Origin: an uncultured Oscillospiraceae bacterium | Lineage (GTDB): Bacteria; Bacillota; Clostridia; Oscillospirales; Oscillospiraceae | DNA length: 64,000 bases | Reading direction: 5' to 3' | Assembly (NCBI GenBank): GCA_934589145.1 | Contig: CAKTNW010000005.1 | Coordinates: 1-64,000, forward strand | Translations under genes and position numbers: made by a program | Notes under the pieces: generated by a model | What the model saw: only the letters and a program-made list of their open reading frames with translations | What the model was told of the DNA's origin: nothing | The model's database searches: none | Shown here: positions 32,547 through 41,612 of the stretch, in pieces | Layout: every line of letters begins with the position of its first letter | Position numbering within the stretch: the stretch's first letter is position 1

Positions 32547-34991
32547 TTATTCCTTGGTCAGATGCCGCATGGCGGCCTTCAGCATCAGCTTTTTGGTGCC
32601 CACGGTGTCGAAGGCCACCTCGATCAGCGCGTCGCCGCCCATGGCCCGCACCGACAGCACCAGCCCGTGGCCGAAGGCGGCGTGCTTCACGCTCTCGCCC
32701 GCCTTGATCTCCATCAGGGGCGCGCTCTCCTTCTTCGCCGCAGTCGCCGCATAGGCGGGCTTTTTCGGCGTGGGACGCTCGGCATAGCCCACGGTGCCGC
32801 GGCCCGTATAGCCGCTGCCAAAGCCGCCGTAGGAGACATCATCATTATAGTCGTCGCTCCAGTGGCGCTCCTGCCGGGGCTCCGGCTTGCCCACCCACTG
32901 GCTGTTCTCCTCCGGGATCTCCTCCAGGAAGCGGGAGGGCATGGCGGGGGTGGTGCGGCCGAACAGCATGCGCTGCTTGGCGTGGGTCATGGTGAGATGC
33001 TCACGGGCGCGGGTCATGGCCACATAGCACAGCCGCCGCTCCTCCTCCATCTCCTCCTCGTCGCCCATGGCGCGGTTGCCGGGGAACAGGCCGTCCTCCA
33101 TGCCCACCACGAACACCTCGGGGAATTCCAGGCCCTTGGCGCTGTGCATGGTCATCATCACCACGCAGTTGTCGCTCTCCTCGGTGCTGTCCAGGTCGGT
33201 GTACAGCGCCACCTCGTCCAGAAAGCCCGACAGGCTGGGATCGTCCGGCTGGTTGTCCAGAAAGGCGTGGATGCTGGAGGTCAATTCCTGCACGTTCTCC
33301 AGGCGGCCACGGCTCTCCATATCGTTCTTCTCCGTCAGCATGGCGGTGTAGCCGCTGCGGTTGCAGACGAATTCATAGAACTCCGGCAGGGGCATCTCCC
33401 CCGCTTTCTCCCGCATCTCCTCCATCAGTGCCGTGAAGCCTTCCAGCTTTACAGCCGCCGACTTCAGCTCCGGATAGCCGGAGGCGTGGCGGAAGATCTC
33501 ATACAGCGGCACGCCCTGGGCCGTGGCCAGGATCTGGGCCTTATCCACGGTGGCCGCGCCGATCTTGCGGGAGGGGACGTTGACGATGCGCCGCAGGCGC
33601 AGGTCGTCGGTGGGGTTGTTGATGACGCACAGATACGCCAGCATATCCTTGATCTCGGCCCGGTCGAAGAACTTCATGCCGCCGATGATCTTATAGGGCA
33701 CGCCGCTGCGCTTGAAGGCATATTCCAGCGCGTTGGACTGGGCGTTCATGCGGTAGAGCACCGCGTGATCCCGCCAGTTCATCCCCCGGTTGTAGTTCAT
33801 CATCACCTGGCCCACCACGAAGTTGGCCTCGTCGCCCTCGTTGAAATTGGTCTTGATGAGCACCTTGTCCCCCGCGCCGTTGCGGGTCCACAGGGTCTTG
33901 CCCTTGCGGCCCTGGTTGTGGCGGATCACGGCGTTGGCCGCGTCCAGGATGTTCTGGGTGGAGCGGTAGTTCTGCTCCAGCCGGATCACCCGGGCGCCGC
34001 GATACTCCTTCTCAAAGCTGAGGATATTCTCGATATTGGCGCCCCGGAAGCGGTAGATGCTCTGGTCGTCGTCGCCCACCACGCAGATGTTGCGGTAGCC
34101 GCCCGCCAGCAGGCTGGTCAGCAGGTATTGCAGGTGGTTGGTGTCCTGATACTCGTCCACCAGCACATAGCGGAACTTCCGCTGATAGTACTCCCGCACC
34201 TCGGGGCGGCTCTGCAGAAGCTGCACCGTCAGCAGGATAATGTCGTCAAAGTCCAGGGCGTTGGCGTCCCGCAGCTTCTTCGTGTAAAGGGAATATACTT
34301 TCGCGATCCGGATCTTCCGCCAGTCGTTGTTCTTCTCCCAATAGGCACGGAAGTCCTCCGGCAGCAGCATCTCATCCTTTGCCCGGGAAATGACCGACAC
34401 GATCTCACGGACGGGGAAGGTCTTTTCGTCCAGCTCCAGCTCCTTCAGGCAGTCCTTCACCACCCGCTTGCTGTCGTCGGTGTCGTAGATGGTGAAGTCC
34501 CGGGAGTAGCCGATCTGCTCGATATCCCGCCGCAGGATGCGGACGCAGGCGGAGTGGAAGGTGGACGCCCACACGTCACGGGCCTCCTCCCCCAGCATGC
34601 GCTCCAGCCGCTCCTTCAGCTCGTTGGCGGCCTTGTTGGTGAAGGTGATGGCCAGCACCTCCCAGGGGCGGGCGGGCTCCACCGCGCACAGGTACTGCAT
34701 CAGCGGATGCTGCTCCGGCGTGGGCTGGGCGGCATACGCCTCCAGAAACGCCACCTCATCCTCGGAGATGGGGATGGGGATCTCGTCGGTGTCGCTGCCC
34801 CGGCCATAGCGCAGCAGGTTGGCCACCCGGTGGATCAGCACCGTGGTCTTGCCGCTGCCCGCACCCGCCAGCAGCAGAAGCGGCCCCTCGGTGGCCATGG
34901 TGCCCTGCTGCTGCATGTCGTTGAGGTGGGCGTAATCCAGGGCGATGGCCTGCCGCCGGGCGTTTATGAACCTTTGTTCTAGTTCTGTCAT
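32547..34991 (-). CDS. pcrA: ATP-dependent DNA helicase PcrA/UvrD
   Basis: Superfamily 1A 3'-5' helicase for repair and replication-transcription conflict resolution. 814 residues; Walker A LAGAGSGKTTVLIHRVA near residue 37, VDEYQDTN, GDDDQSIYRFRGA, LEQNYRS, and MTMHSAKGLEFPEVFVVG are seen in order. The C-terminal 100 residues contain the Tudor-like ...AGESVKHAAFGHGLVL domain common in PcrA. ATG at 34991 is preferred (AGGGGAACG upstream); a longer frame begins inside the promoter. Confidence 0.96.
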   Translation of the reverse strand: MTELEQRFINARRQAIALDYAHLNDMQQQGTMATEGPLLLLAGAGSGKTTVLIHRVANLLRYGRGSDTDEIPIPISEDEVAFLEAYAAQPTPEQHPLMQYLCAVEPARPWEVLAITFTNKAANELKERLERMLGEEARDVWASTFHSACVRILRRDIEQIGYSRDFTIYDTDDSKRVVKDCLKELELDEKTFPVREIVSVISRAKDEMLLPEDFRAYWEKNNDWRKIRIAKVYSLYTKKLRDANALDFDDIILLTVQLLQSRPEVREYYQRKFRYVLVDEYQDTNHLQYLLTSLLAGGYRNICVVGDDDQSIYRFRGANIENILSFEKEYRGARVIRLEQNYRSTQNILDAANAVIRHNQGRKGKTLWTRNGAGDKVLIKTNFNEGDEANFVVGQVMMNYNRGMNWRDHAVLYRMNAQSNALEYAFKRSGVPYKIIGGMKFFDRAEIKDMLAYLCVINNPTDDLRLRRIVNVPSRKIGAATVDKAQILATAQGVPLYEIFRHASGYPELKSAAVKLEGFTALMEEMREKAGEMPLPEFYEFVCNRSGYTAMLTEKNDMESRGRLENVQELTSSIHAFLDNQPDDPSLSGFLDEVALYTDLDSTEESDNCVVMMTMHSAKGLEFPEVFVVGMEDGLFPGNRAMGDEEEMEEERRLCYVAMTRAREHLTMTHAKQRMLFGRTTPAMPSRFLEEIPEENSQWVGKPEPRQERHWSDDYNDDVSYGGFGSGYTGRGTVGYAERPTPKKPAYAATAAKKESAPLMEIKAGESVKHAAFGHGLVLSVRAMGGDALIEVAFDTVGTKKLMLKAAMRHLTKE

Positions 34992-35028
34992 ATCTTGCGT
35001 TCCCCTATCCCTTGTGGTGTTTTTTCCT

Positions 35029-35057
35029 ATTGTAATACAAAATCCTGCGCAGGTCAA
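35029..35057 (-). promoter_or_regulatory. Promoter of pcrA
   Basis: TTGACC at 35057-35052, 17-nt spacer, TACAAT at 35034-35029 on the minus strand, about 38 nt before the ATG. Confidence 0.82.
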
Positions 35058-35096
35058 TAATCTCTGCAAGTTTTGGAATTTTTGTTCTATTTTTGC

Positions 35097-35125
35097 TTGA
35101 CAAGAACCACTGTTCGATATATAAT
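35097..35125 (+). promoter_or_regulatory. Perfect consensus SigA promoter of the small membrane ORF/radical SAM operon
   Basis: TTGACA at 35097-35102, 17-nt spacer, TATAAT at 35120-35125: an exact match to the vegetative consensus, unusually strong for its downstream genes. Confidence 0.92.
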
Positions 35126-35161
35126 GTGTCTCGAACAAAGATTCCAATGGAGGTAACTGTT

Positions 35162-35278
35162 ATGACTGCTATGGGTTATGTGCTCGTGATCGTGGGCGCG
35201 CTGTCCGCTTCTGTGAACCTGATGCATCTGATCGACCGGCTGGAGCGCCGTCCCCAGCGCCGCCGCACCGCGGCATGA
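35162..35278 (+). CDS. Very small membrane protein (38 aa)
   Basis: MTAMGYVLVIVGALSASVNL-type hydrophobic helix (about residues 4-23) and a basic tail (RLERRPQRRR). GGAGG lies 8 nt before the ATG; an in-frame ATG at 35147 is possible but worse placed. It is directly behind a consensus promoter and 3 nt before the radical SAM gene, so it is probably translated. No family recognised. Confidence 0.7.
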   Translation: MTAMGYVLVIVGALSASVNLMHLIDRLERRPQRRRTAA

Positions 35279-35281
35279 CCA

Positions 35282-36550
35282 ATGGAACTTCTGGATAAGC
35301 TGACCATCCTGTCGGATGCCGCCAAGTATGACGCCGCCTGCACATCCAGCGGCGTCAGGCGGAAATTCCAACCGGGAAAGATCGGCAACACGTCCTCCTC
35401 CATCGCCGGATGCTGCCACAGCTTTTCCGCCGACGGGCGGTGCGTCACGCTGCTGAAGGTGCTGATGACCAACTGCTGCGTCTATGACTGCAAGTACTGC
35501 GTCAACCGGCGCTCCAACGACACCCGCCGCGCCGCCTTCACGCCCCGTGAGCTGGCGGAGCTGACCATCGGCTTTTACCGGCGGAACTATATCGAAGGGC
35601 TGTTCCTCTCCTCCGGCGTGCTGCGCAATGCCGACTACACCACCGAGCAGATGATCCGCGCTCTGCGGATCCTGCGGCAGGAGTACGGCTTCAACGGCTA
35701 TATCCACGCCAAGGCCATCCCCGGCACGTCGCCGGAGCTGGTGCAGCAGTTGGGGCTGCTGGCCGACCGCATGAGCGTCAACATCGAGCTGCCCTCCCAG
35801 CAGGGTCTGCAGACGCTGGCCCCGGACAAGTCCCGGGAGGCCATCCTGCGGCCCATGGGGCTCATCCGGGACAAGGTGTCGGAAAGCCGGCAGGAGCTGG
35901 TGAAGTACAAGCACGCGCCCACCTTCGCCCCGGCGGGGCAGAGCACCCAGTTGATCGTGGGCGCCACCAAGGATACCGACCGGCACATCCTGCATCTGAC
36001 GGAGGCGCTGTATCAGAAGTACCGGTTAAAAAGAGTGTTCTATTCCGCCTATGTACCGGTGGTGGAGAACAGCCTGCTCCCCGCGCTGGACACCAAGCCG
36101 CCGCTGCTGCGGGAGCACCGGCTCTATCAGGCGGACTGGCTGCTGCGGTTTTACGGCTTTCAGGCCAGTGAGCTGCTGGATGAGGCCCACCCGGACTTCA
36201 ATCCGCAGCTTGACCCCAAGTGCAGTTGGGCCGTCTCCCATCTGGAGCACTTTCCGGTGGAGATCATGCGGGCCGACTATGAGACGCTGCTGCGGGTGCC
36301 GGGCATCGGTCCCACCAGCGCCAGGCGGATCGTCTCCGCCCGCCGCACCGCCCATCTGCGGTTCGAGGATCTGAAGAAGCTGGGCGTGGTGGTCAAGCGT
36401 GCCCAGTTTTTCCTGGTGTGCGACGGCCATGCCGCGCCGGGCCTGCGGTTCTCCCCCGAGTCCATCGTGCGGCAACTGGAGGCCGTGGAGCGGGGCCTGC
36501 TGCCCTCCGGCGAGATGCAGCAGCTCTCCCTGTTCGACGCGGTGGGGTGA
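35282..36550 (+). CDS. Putative DNA modification/repair radical SAM protein (TIGR03916-like)
   Basis: 422 residues. The cluster motif is CCVYDCKYC (CxxxCxxC) near residue 67, in TNCCVYDCKYCVNRRSND. The C-terminal portion has a helix-hairpin-helix-like LLRVPGIGPTSARRIVSARR (about 338-357), a DNA-binding motif. Members are encoded with a DUF4130 partner and are predicted to act on DNA, possibly with uracil-DNA glycosylase activity nearby; biochemistry is unknown to me. Stop overlaps the next start (TGATG). Confidence 0.86.
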   Translation: MELLDKLTILSDAAKYDAACTSSGVRRKFQPGKIGNTSSSIAGCCHSFSADGRCVTLLKVLMTNCCVYDCKYCVNRRSNDTRRAAFTPRELAELTIGFYRRNYIEGLFLSSGVLRNADYTTEQMIRALRILRQEYGFNGYIHAKAIPGTSPELVQQLGLLADRMSVNIELPSQQGLQTLAPDKSREAILRPMGLIRDKVSESRQELVKYKHAPTFAPAGQSTQLIVGATKDTDRHILHLTEALYQKYRLKRVFYSAYVPVVENSLLPALDTKPPLLREHRLYQADWLLRFYGFQASELLDEAHPDFNPQLDPKCSWAVSHLEHFPVEIMRADYETLLRVPGIGPTSARRIVSARRTAHLRFEDLKKLGVVVKRAQFFLVCDGHAAPGLRFSPESIVRQLEAVERGLLPSGEMQQLSLFDAVG

Positions 36551-37434
36551 TGGCCGTGGCATGGAGAGATGTGGTCTTTCAATACGACGGCACCTTTGAC
36601 GGTTTTCTGTGCTGCGTGTTTGAAAGCTATGTACATAAAGAATTCCCCATCGCCTTTTCCGGCGATGAGGAATGTTGGTCGCTGTACGAGGTGCGCTATG
36701 TGGTGACGGAGCGGGCGCACGCCCAACGGGTCTATCAGAGCATCCTGCGGCGCTCGAAGGCCGCGGCCGACGTGGTGCGGCGGGGCTTTCTCACCTGCCT
36801 TCCGGAGAAGGAAAGCCATCTCTACGCGCTGATCCGGAAGCTCTATGACGAGGGGGCTGATTTCCTCCGCAACACCGCCGATCCGGTGTACTATCCCGTG
36901 GCCAAGGCCCTGCGGCACATGAGCGGTGAGCTGGAAAAGCTGCGGGGCTTCGTGCGTTTTTCGGACTATAACGGTGTCTTAGGGTCGGAGATCGAGCCCA
37001 AAAACCGGGTTTTGCCCCTGCTGCGGCGGCACTTCTGCGACCGCTACGCCAACGAGGCCTTCTTCCTCTACGACCGCACCCACAGGGAACTGCTGGTCTA
37101 CGCGAAGGGACACTCCCGCATCCTGCCCATGGACAGCCTGCAGCTTGCGCTGCCCGGCGATGAGGAGGTGTCGTTCCGGCGGCTGTGGAAGCGGTTTTAT
37201 GAGACCATCGCCATCAAGGAGCGCTATAACCCCCGGTGCCAGAACACCTTCATGCCCAAGCGCTATCGCGGCACCATGACGGAGTTCCTGCCGGACGACT
37301 ACGAGGCCCGGCAGCAGGACCTCAATCCGCCAGCAGCTTCCGGAGCTTTTCCAGGCCCCGGTGCTCCAGACGGGAGATCTGCACCTGGGATACCCCCACG
37401 ATCCGGGCCGTCTGCTCCTGGGTCAGGCATTTGA
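36550..37434 (+). CDS. DUF4130 (TIGR03915-like) DNA metabolism partner protein, with an antisense extension into sigF
   Basis: 294 residues. The first ~257, starting AWRDVVFQYDGTFDGFLCCVFE and containing LEKLRGFVRFSD and HFCDRYANEAFFLYDRTH, are typical of this family, which pairs with the preceding radical SAM gene. The normal family end (around EARQQD) coincides with the convergent sigF stop at 37322. No stop occurs there, so the frame runs ~37 residues further as Pro/Gly-rich sequence antisense to the sigF 3' end. Either a genuine overlap or a lost stop. Confidence 0.85.
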   Translation: MAVAWRDVVFQYDGTFDGFLCCVFESYVHKEFPIAFSGDEECWSLYEVRYVVTERAHAQRVYQSILRRSKAAADVVRRGFLTCLPEKESHLYALIRKLYDEGADFLRNTADPVYYPVAKALRHMSGELEKLRGFVRFSDYNGVLGSEIEPKNRVLPLLRRHFCDRYANEAFFLYDRTHRELLVYAKGHSRILPMDSLQLALPGDEEVSFRRLWKRFYETIAIKERYNPRCQNTFMPKRYRGTMTEFLPDDYEARQQDLNPPAASGAFPGPGAPDGRSAPGIPPRSGPSAPGSGI

Positions 37435-38026
37435 AAAACCGCAGTAAAATGGTCATCCGCTCCTTTTCCGGCAGGGTGTCGATGGCCTCCCGCAGGGCGA
37501 TGCTCTCCACCAGGCGCTCTTCCTCCGCCTCGGTGCCCAGGGTGGATTCCAGCGTCAGCCCCTCCGCTGTCTCCTGCTGGAGCGATTCCGGCGCCACGGT
37601 GGCCAGGTCGATGCTGGCGATCTCCTCCACCGTCATGCCGGTGGCCTCCGCCAGCTCCGACAGCCGGGCCTCGCGGCCCAGCTTATGGCGCAGCCTCTCC
37701 CGGGCCGACCATAGGGTCTGACCCTTCTCCCGGATGGTGCGGCCCACCTTGATGGCTCCGTCGTCCCGGAGAAAGCGGCGGATCTCGCCGGAGATCTTCG
37801 GCACAGCGTAGGTGGAAAACTGGGTGCCGTAGTTCAGGTCGAACCCCTTCACCGCCTTGATGAAGCCGATGCAGCCCAGTTGATACAGGTCATCCGTCTC
37901 CACCCCGCAGCCGTAATAGCGCTTGACGATGGACCAGATGAGACCGCTGTTTTCCGTCAGCACCTGCTGACAGGCTTCGTCGTCCCCCTCCTGGGCCCGC
38001 TCCAGCAGAGCGAACAGGTCACTCAT
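37322..38026 (-). CDS. sigF: RNA polymerase sporulation sigma factor SigF
   Basis: 234-residue forespore-specific sigma factor. Region 2 appears as ENSGLIWSIVKRYYGCGVETDDLYQLGCIGFIKAVKGFD with the conserved FSTYAVPKISGEIRRFLRDDG. Regions 3-4 end in the HTH EQTARIVGVSQVQISRLEHRGLEKLRK. The ATG overlaps the spoIIAB stop by 4 nt, the standard spoIIA arrangement, in which SpoIIAB holds SigF inactive. Confidence 0.97.
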   Translation of the reverse strand: MSDLFALLERAQEGDDEACQQVLTENSGLIWSIVKRYYGCGVETDDLYQLGCIGFIKAVKGFDLNYGTQFSTYAVPKISGEIRRFLRDDGAIKVGRTIREKGQTLWSARERLRHKLGREARLSELAEATGMTVEEIASIDLATVAPESLQQETAEGLTLESTLGTEAEEERLVESIALREAIDTLPEKERMTILLRFFKCLTQEQTARIVGVSQVQISRLEHRGLEKLRKLLAD

Positions 38027-38463
38027 CGCTTGATGCGGGCGGAGACCCGCTTGCGCATGGTCACGGTGGTGCCGCGTCCGGGGGTAGACTTCACCGTGAG
38101 CTTGTCCATAAAGCTCTCCATAATGGTAAAGCCCATGCCGCTGCGCTCCTCCCCTCCGGTGGTGAACAGCGGCTGTCGGGCCTGCTGGATGTCCGCGATG
38201 CCGCGGCCCCAGTCACGGACGGTGATCTCCAGGGTGTTGTTGGGCAGCAGCTTCAGCTTGACGGCGATCCGGCCCAGTTGATCCGGGTAGCCGTGGACGA
38301 TGGCGTTGGTGACCGCCTCGCTGACGGCGGTCTTGATGTCCCCCAGCTCGTCCAGCGTGGGATCCAACTGCGCCGCAAACCCCGCCGCCGCCACCCGGGC
38401 GAACCCCTCGTTGCTGCTGCGGCTGAGGAATTCCAGCGTGACATAATTCTCGATGCGCTGCAT
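38023..38463 (-). CDS. spoIIAB: Anti-sigma F factor SpoIIAB
   Basis: 146-residue GHKL-type serine kinase that binds SigF and phosphorylates SpoIIAA. N-box SEAVTNAIVHGYP (about 47-59), G1 VRDWGRGIADI and G2 ERSGMGFTIMESFMD motifs are clear. The ATG at 38463 has AGGAG upstream; the longer frame extends through the gap to spoIIAA. Confidence 0.96.
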   Translation of the reverse strand: MQRIENYVTLEFLSRSSNEGFARVAAAGFAAQLDPTLDELGDIKTAVSEAVTNAIVHGYPDQLGRIAVKLKLLPNNTLEITVRDWGRGIADIQQARQPLFTTGGEERSGMGFTIMESFMDKLTVKSTPGRGTTVTMRKRVSARIKR

Positions 38464-38514
38464 ATGTATGCTCCTCTCCTGTCGTGATGCGCCGCGCTTC
38501 CGGCGCACGCGGTT

Positions 38515-38820
38515 TTATTCCAGTGTCATCATGCGGCCGATGCCCGCCGCTTCCAATACTTTCTTGGGCTGGGGCGCCACATGGCGCAGCACCACGCTGC
38601 CGCCCAGCTCCCGCATCCGCTGCCAGCCCCGCAGCGCCACGGCGATGCCCGCGCTGTCCATAAACGTGATGCCGCTGAAGTCCAGGATCAGCTCCGACGG
38701 CAGCGATGCCTCGATCTCCCGCTCCAGCTTGGTCAGCAGGCCCTTGGCGCCGTGGTGATCCAGCTCTCCCTTCAGGTACAATTCCAGGACTCTGTCCCGG
38801 CAAGCGGCCATTACCTCCAT
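38515..38820 (-). CDS. spoIIAA: Anti-sigma F factor antagonist SpoIIAA
   Basis: 101-residue STAS-domain protein that frees SigF when unphosphorylated. The phosphorylatable serine is in DFSGITFMDSAGIAVALR near residue 57. The second ATG (38820) is preferred over the one at 38826 because AAGGAG is 7 nt upstream of it. First gene of spoIIA. Confidence 0.95.
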   Translation of the reverse strand: MEVMAACRDRVLELYLKGELDHHGAKGLLTKLEREIEASLPSELILDFSGITFMDSAGIAVALRGWQRMRELGGSVVLRHVAPQPKKVLEAAGIGRMMTLE

Positions 38821-38893
38821 TTTCATTCTCCTTCTTATGTGGTCGTTATGGGCCGGACAGCTTGTCCGCCGGCCCTTCTTCCTGTCACAAAAA

Positions 38894-38924
38894 AATCACC
38901 GCAGTGGGATCCACTACGGTGATT
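38894..38924. other. Inverted repeat between spoIIA and hcp
   Basis: AATCACCG-C-AGTGG-GAT-CCACT-A-CGGTGATT: 13 paired positions with one mismatch. On the minus strand it is followed by a run of seven T, so it could end a minus-strand transcript arising between it and hcp; such a transcript would be short and is not otherwise apparent. Confidence 0.55.
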
Positions 38925-39059
38925 ATACAAAATCTGCGGTGCGCTTTTCCACGAAATCCGCCGACAGGGCGGGCAGCGCGAAGTTTTTTGGAGCACTTTC
39001 CGCATGGATGGCGAAAAGCCACACATACTACCTGCAACGATCACAGGAGGTATGGATCT

Positions 39060-40637
39060 ATGTCAGAAATGTTTTGCTTTCAGTGCCAGCAGACGGCGGG
39101 CGGCAGCGGCTGCGTAAAGACGGGCGTCTGCGGCAAGCAGCCGGAGACCGCCCATCTGCAGGACGCGCTGGTGTGCCGCCTGATCCGGCTGGCGGAGGTC
39201 TGCCGGCAGCGGGAGGAGTATCCGCCCGAGGTCACGCGGCTGCTGGCCGACGGGCTGTTCACCACGCTGACCAACGTGAATTTCGACAACGCGGCCATCC
39301 GCGCCTTTACCGACCGGGTGGACGAGGCCCTGCGGCGGCATGGCGGCAGCAGCGGCAGCGGCGACACCTCGTGGCTCTGGAAGGGAGAGACGGACACCGT
39401 CTCCCTGCGCGCCACGCTGCTGTTCGGCCTGAAGGGCATGGCGGCCTACGCCCACCACGCCATGAACCTGGGCTATCGGGACAAGGAGGTGGACGCCTGG
39501 TTCTACAAGGGTCTGGCCGCGCTGGCCCGGGAGCACAGCGTGGAGGAGTGGCTGGCGCTGATCATGGAGTTCGGGCAGGTGAACTTCCGGTGCATGGCCC
39601 TGCTGAACCGTGCCAACACGGAGACCTTCGGCGATCCCGTCCCCACTCGGGTGAACATCGACGTGAAGAAGGGGCCGTTCATCGTGGTCTCCGGCCACGA
39701 TCTGGAGGATCTGCACCAGCTTCTGGAGCAGACGGCGGGCCGGGGCGTCAACGTCTACACCCACTGCGAGATGCTGCCCGCCCACGGCTATCCTGGCTTG
39801 AAGAAGTACCCCCATCTGGCGGGGAATTTCGGCACGGCGTGGCAGAATCAGCAGAAGGAATTTGCCGATATCCCCGCGCCGGTGCTGTTCACCACCAACT
39901 GCCTGATGCCGCCCCGGCCCAGCTATGCCGACCGGGTCTACACCACGTCGGTGGTGGGCTACGACGGGCTGCGGCACATCGCCGCGGACGCCCAGGGCCA
40001 CAAGGACTTCTCGCCGCTGATCCGGCAGGCGCAGGCGCTGGGCGGCTATCAGACCGATCAGAGCATGAGCGGCGTCAACGGCGGCCACATGCTGACCACC
40101 GGGTTTGCCCACGCCGCCGTGCTGGACAAGGCGCCCCAGATCATCGAGGCCATCCGGAGCGGCGCGGTGAAGCACATCTTCCTGGTGGGCGGCTGCGACG
40201 GGGCTCACCCCGGCCGCAACTACTACACGGAGTTCGTCAAGCGCACGCCCATGGACTCCCTGGTGCTGACGCTGGCCTGCGGCAAGTTCCGCTTCAACGA
40301 CCTTGACCTGGGCGAGATCGGCGGCATCCCCCGTATTCTGGACGTGGGCCAGTGCAACGACGCTTACAGCGCCGTGCAGATCGCGCTGGCGCTGGCGGAC
40401 GCCTTCCACTGCACCGTCAACGACCTGCCGCTGACGCTGGTGCTGTCGTGGTATGAGCAGAAGGCCGTCTGCATCCTGCTGAGCCTGCTGGCGCTGGGGG
40501 TGAAGAACATCTATCTGGGCCCCACGCTGCCCGCGTTTCTGTCGGAGACCGTGGTGAAAACGCTGGTGGACGCCTACGGGCTCCAGCCCATCACTGCGCC
40601 GCAGCAGGATCTGGACGCGATCCTGCACCGGGGCTGA
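39060..40637 (+). CDS. hcp: Hydroxylamine reductase / hybrid-cluster protein (Hcp, prismane)
   Basis: 525-residue iron-sulfur protein. N-terminal cysteine cluster CFQCQQTAGGSGCVKTGVC (residues 4-22) for a [4Fe-4S] centre. C-terminal hybrid cluster ligands are visible in TNCLMPP, GGCDGAHPGRNYYT and the conserved TLACGKFRFN and DVGQCNDAYSA regions. Reduces hydroxylamine or NO in nitrosative stress. ATG at 39060 follows GGAGG; the longer upstream frame is not translated. Followed by a terminator. Confidence 0.96.
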   Translation: MSEMFCFQCQQTAGGSGCVKTGVCGKQPETAHLQDALVCRLIRLAEVCRQREEYPPEVTRLLADGLFTTLTNVNFDNAAIRAFTDRVDEALRRHGGSSGSGDTSWLWKGETDTVSLRATLLFGLKGMAAYAHHAMNLGYRDKEVDAWFYKGLAALAREHSVEEWLALIMEFGQVNFRCMALLNRANTETFGDPVPTRVNIDVKKGPFIVVSGHDLEDLHQLLEQTAGRGVNVYTHCEMLPAHGYPGLKKYPHLAGNFGTAWQNQQKEFADIPAPVLFTTNCLMPPRPSYADRVYTTSVVGYDGLRHIAADAQGHKDFSPLIRQAQALGGYQTDQSMSGVNGGHMLTTGFAHAAVLDKAPQIIEAIRSGAVKHIFLVGGCDGAHPGRNYYTEFVKRTPMDSLVLTLACGKFRFNDLDLGEIGGIPRILDVGQCNDAYSAVQIALALADAFHCTVNDLPLTLVLSWYEQKAVCILLSLLALGVKNIYLGPTLPAFLSETVVKTLVDAYGLQPITAPQQDLDAILHRG

Positions 40638-40646
40638 TTGATCAGG

Positions 40647-40684
40647 ATCCGGAAAAAGCCGCCATACGGCGGCTTTTTCCGGAT
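40647..40684. terminator. Terminator between hcp and the GNAT/YoaP gene
   Basis: 17-bp perfect stem ATCCGGAAAAAGCCGCC with complement, loop ATAC, between convergent genes. Confidence 0.9.
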
Positions 40685-40688
40685 ATTC

Positions 40689-41447
40689 TTAATTACATTC
40701 CTTTTTCAGCAGCTTTTCCACCGCCGCGCCGTTGATCTGATTGACGGTCACGAACCGGCCGCCGTAAAACACCGCCCAGTTGTTGAACACGCAGGGCAGC
40801 GCCTTGGCCTGCGCCAGCGTGTCCACACGGATGAACCGGGCCGGGATATCCTTCTCCCCGCAATAGGCCCGCAGCTTCTCGATCCGCGGCGGGATATACG
40901 GGCACTGATCATCATAATACACCGTCAGTTCTTTTTCGTCAATGGTCTGGCGCTTGGCGGACGGCGCGAAGCGGGGCACCGTGCCGTCAAAGCTGAGGGC
41001 CAGCAGTTCGTAGCCGTCCGCGGTGGCGTCCACCGTCCGGAAGCCGTATTTTTTTGCGAAGCTCTGGTCGGAGAGCCACGCCTTCTGCTTGGCCGCGCCC
41101 AGCATGCACACGCCGGACTTTCCCTGCGCCCTGGCATCCTCCAGGCAGGACGCCAGCAGCGCCCGGCCATAGCCGCGGCCCTTCGGCTCACCCTGCACCC
41201 ACAGGCAGTAGATGTAGAGGTAGTTGTCCCCCAGCACCGGCACCCAGGCGGTCTCCAGCGGCGCGTATTCGATGAACGCGCAGCCCTTCACGTCCAGCTT
41301 GCGGAACACATGGCCCTCCCTCAGCCGCTCGGCCAGCCAGCGCCGCTTCGCCTCTACGCCGGGATGCGCCGTTTTGCTGCGGATGATGCAGCAAAGGTGC
41401 TCATTCGCCAGATTCTCCGGCGTCAGGTCAATGAATCCTCTCTCCAT
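40689..41447 (-). CDS. GNAT acetyltransferase with C-terminal YoaP-like domain
   Basis: 252 residues. The N-terminal half is a GNAT fold with the acetyl-CoA loop GEPKGRGYGRALLASCLEDA (about 97-116). The C-terminal part (YYDDQCPYIPPRIEKLRAYC... CVFNNWAVFYGGRFVTVNQIN) is the YoaP domain, a thioredoxin-like addition. Substrate unknown. ATG at 41447 follows AAAGGAG; the upstream open frame is excluded. Unconnected to its neighbours in strand. Confidence 0.85.
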   Translation of the reverse strand: MERGFIDLTPENLANEHLCCIIRSKTAHPGVEAKRRWLAERLREGHVFRKLDVKGCAFIEYAPLETAWVPVLGDNYLYIYCLWVQGEPKGRGYGRALLASCLEDARAQGKSGVCMLGAAKQKAWLSDQSFAKKYGFRTVDATADGYELLALSFDGTVPRFAPSAKRQTIDEKELTVYYDDQCPYIPPRIEKLRAYCGEKDIPARFIRVDTLAQAKALPCVFNNWAVFYGGRFVTVNQINGAAVEKLLKKECN

Positions 41448-41612
41448 AGCGCTCCTTTCTCCTGTCATTTTGGATATCATGCAATATACATCGCTCGTTT
41501 TATATGGTGTGTCCAGTATACCACGATCTCCGGCGATGTCAATCCCCGCGGCCTTCCCCGCAAAACCGACGCCCGGAGCTTTTGCTCCGGGCGTTGGCGA
41601 TCGGGTCATGGT

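Noticed and set aside
38706..39059. Extended N-terminus of hcp reading through the spoIIA-hcp gap
   Set aside because: The extension is non-conserved, the ATG at 39060 has GGAGG and begins the standard Hcp N-terminus with its Cys cluster.
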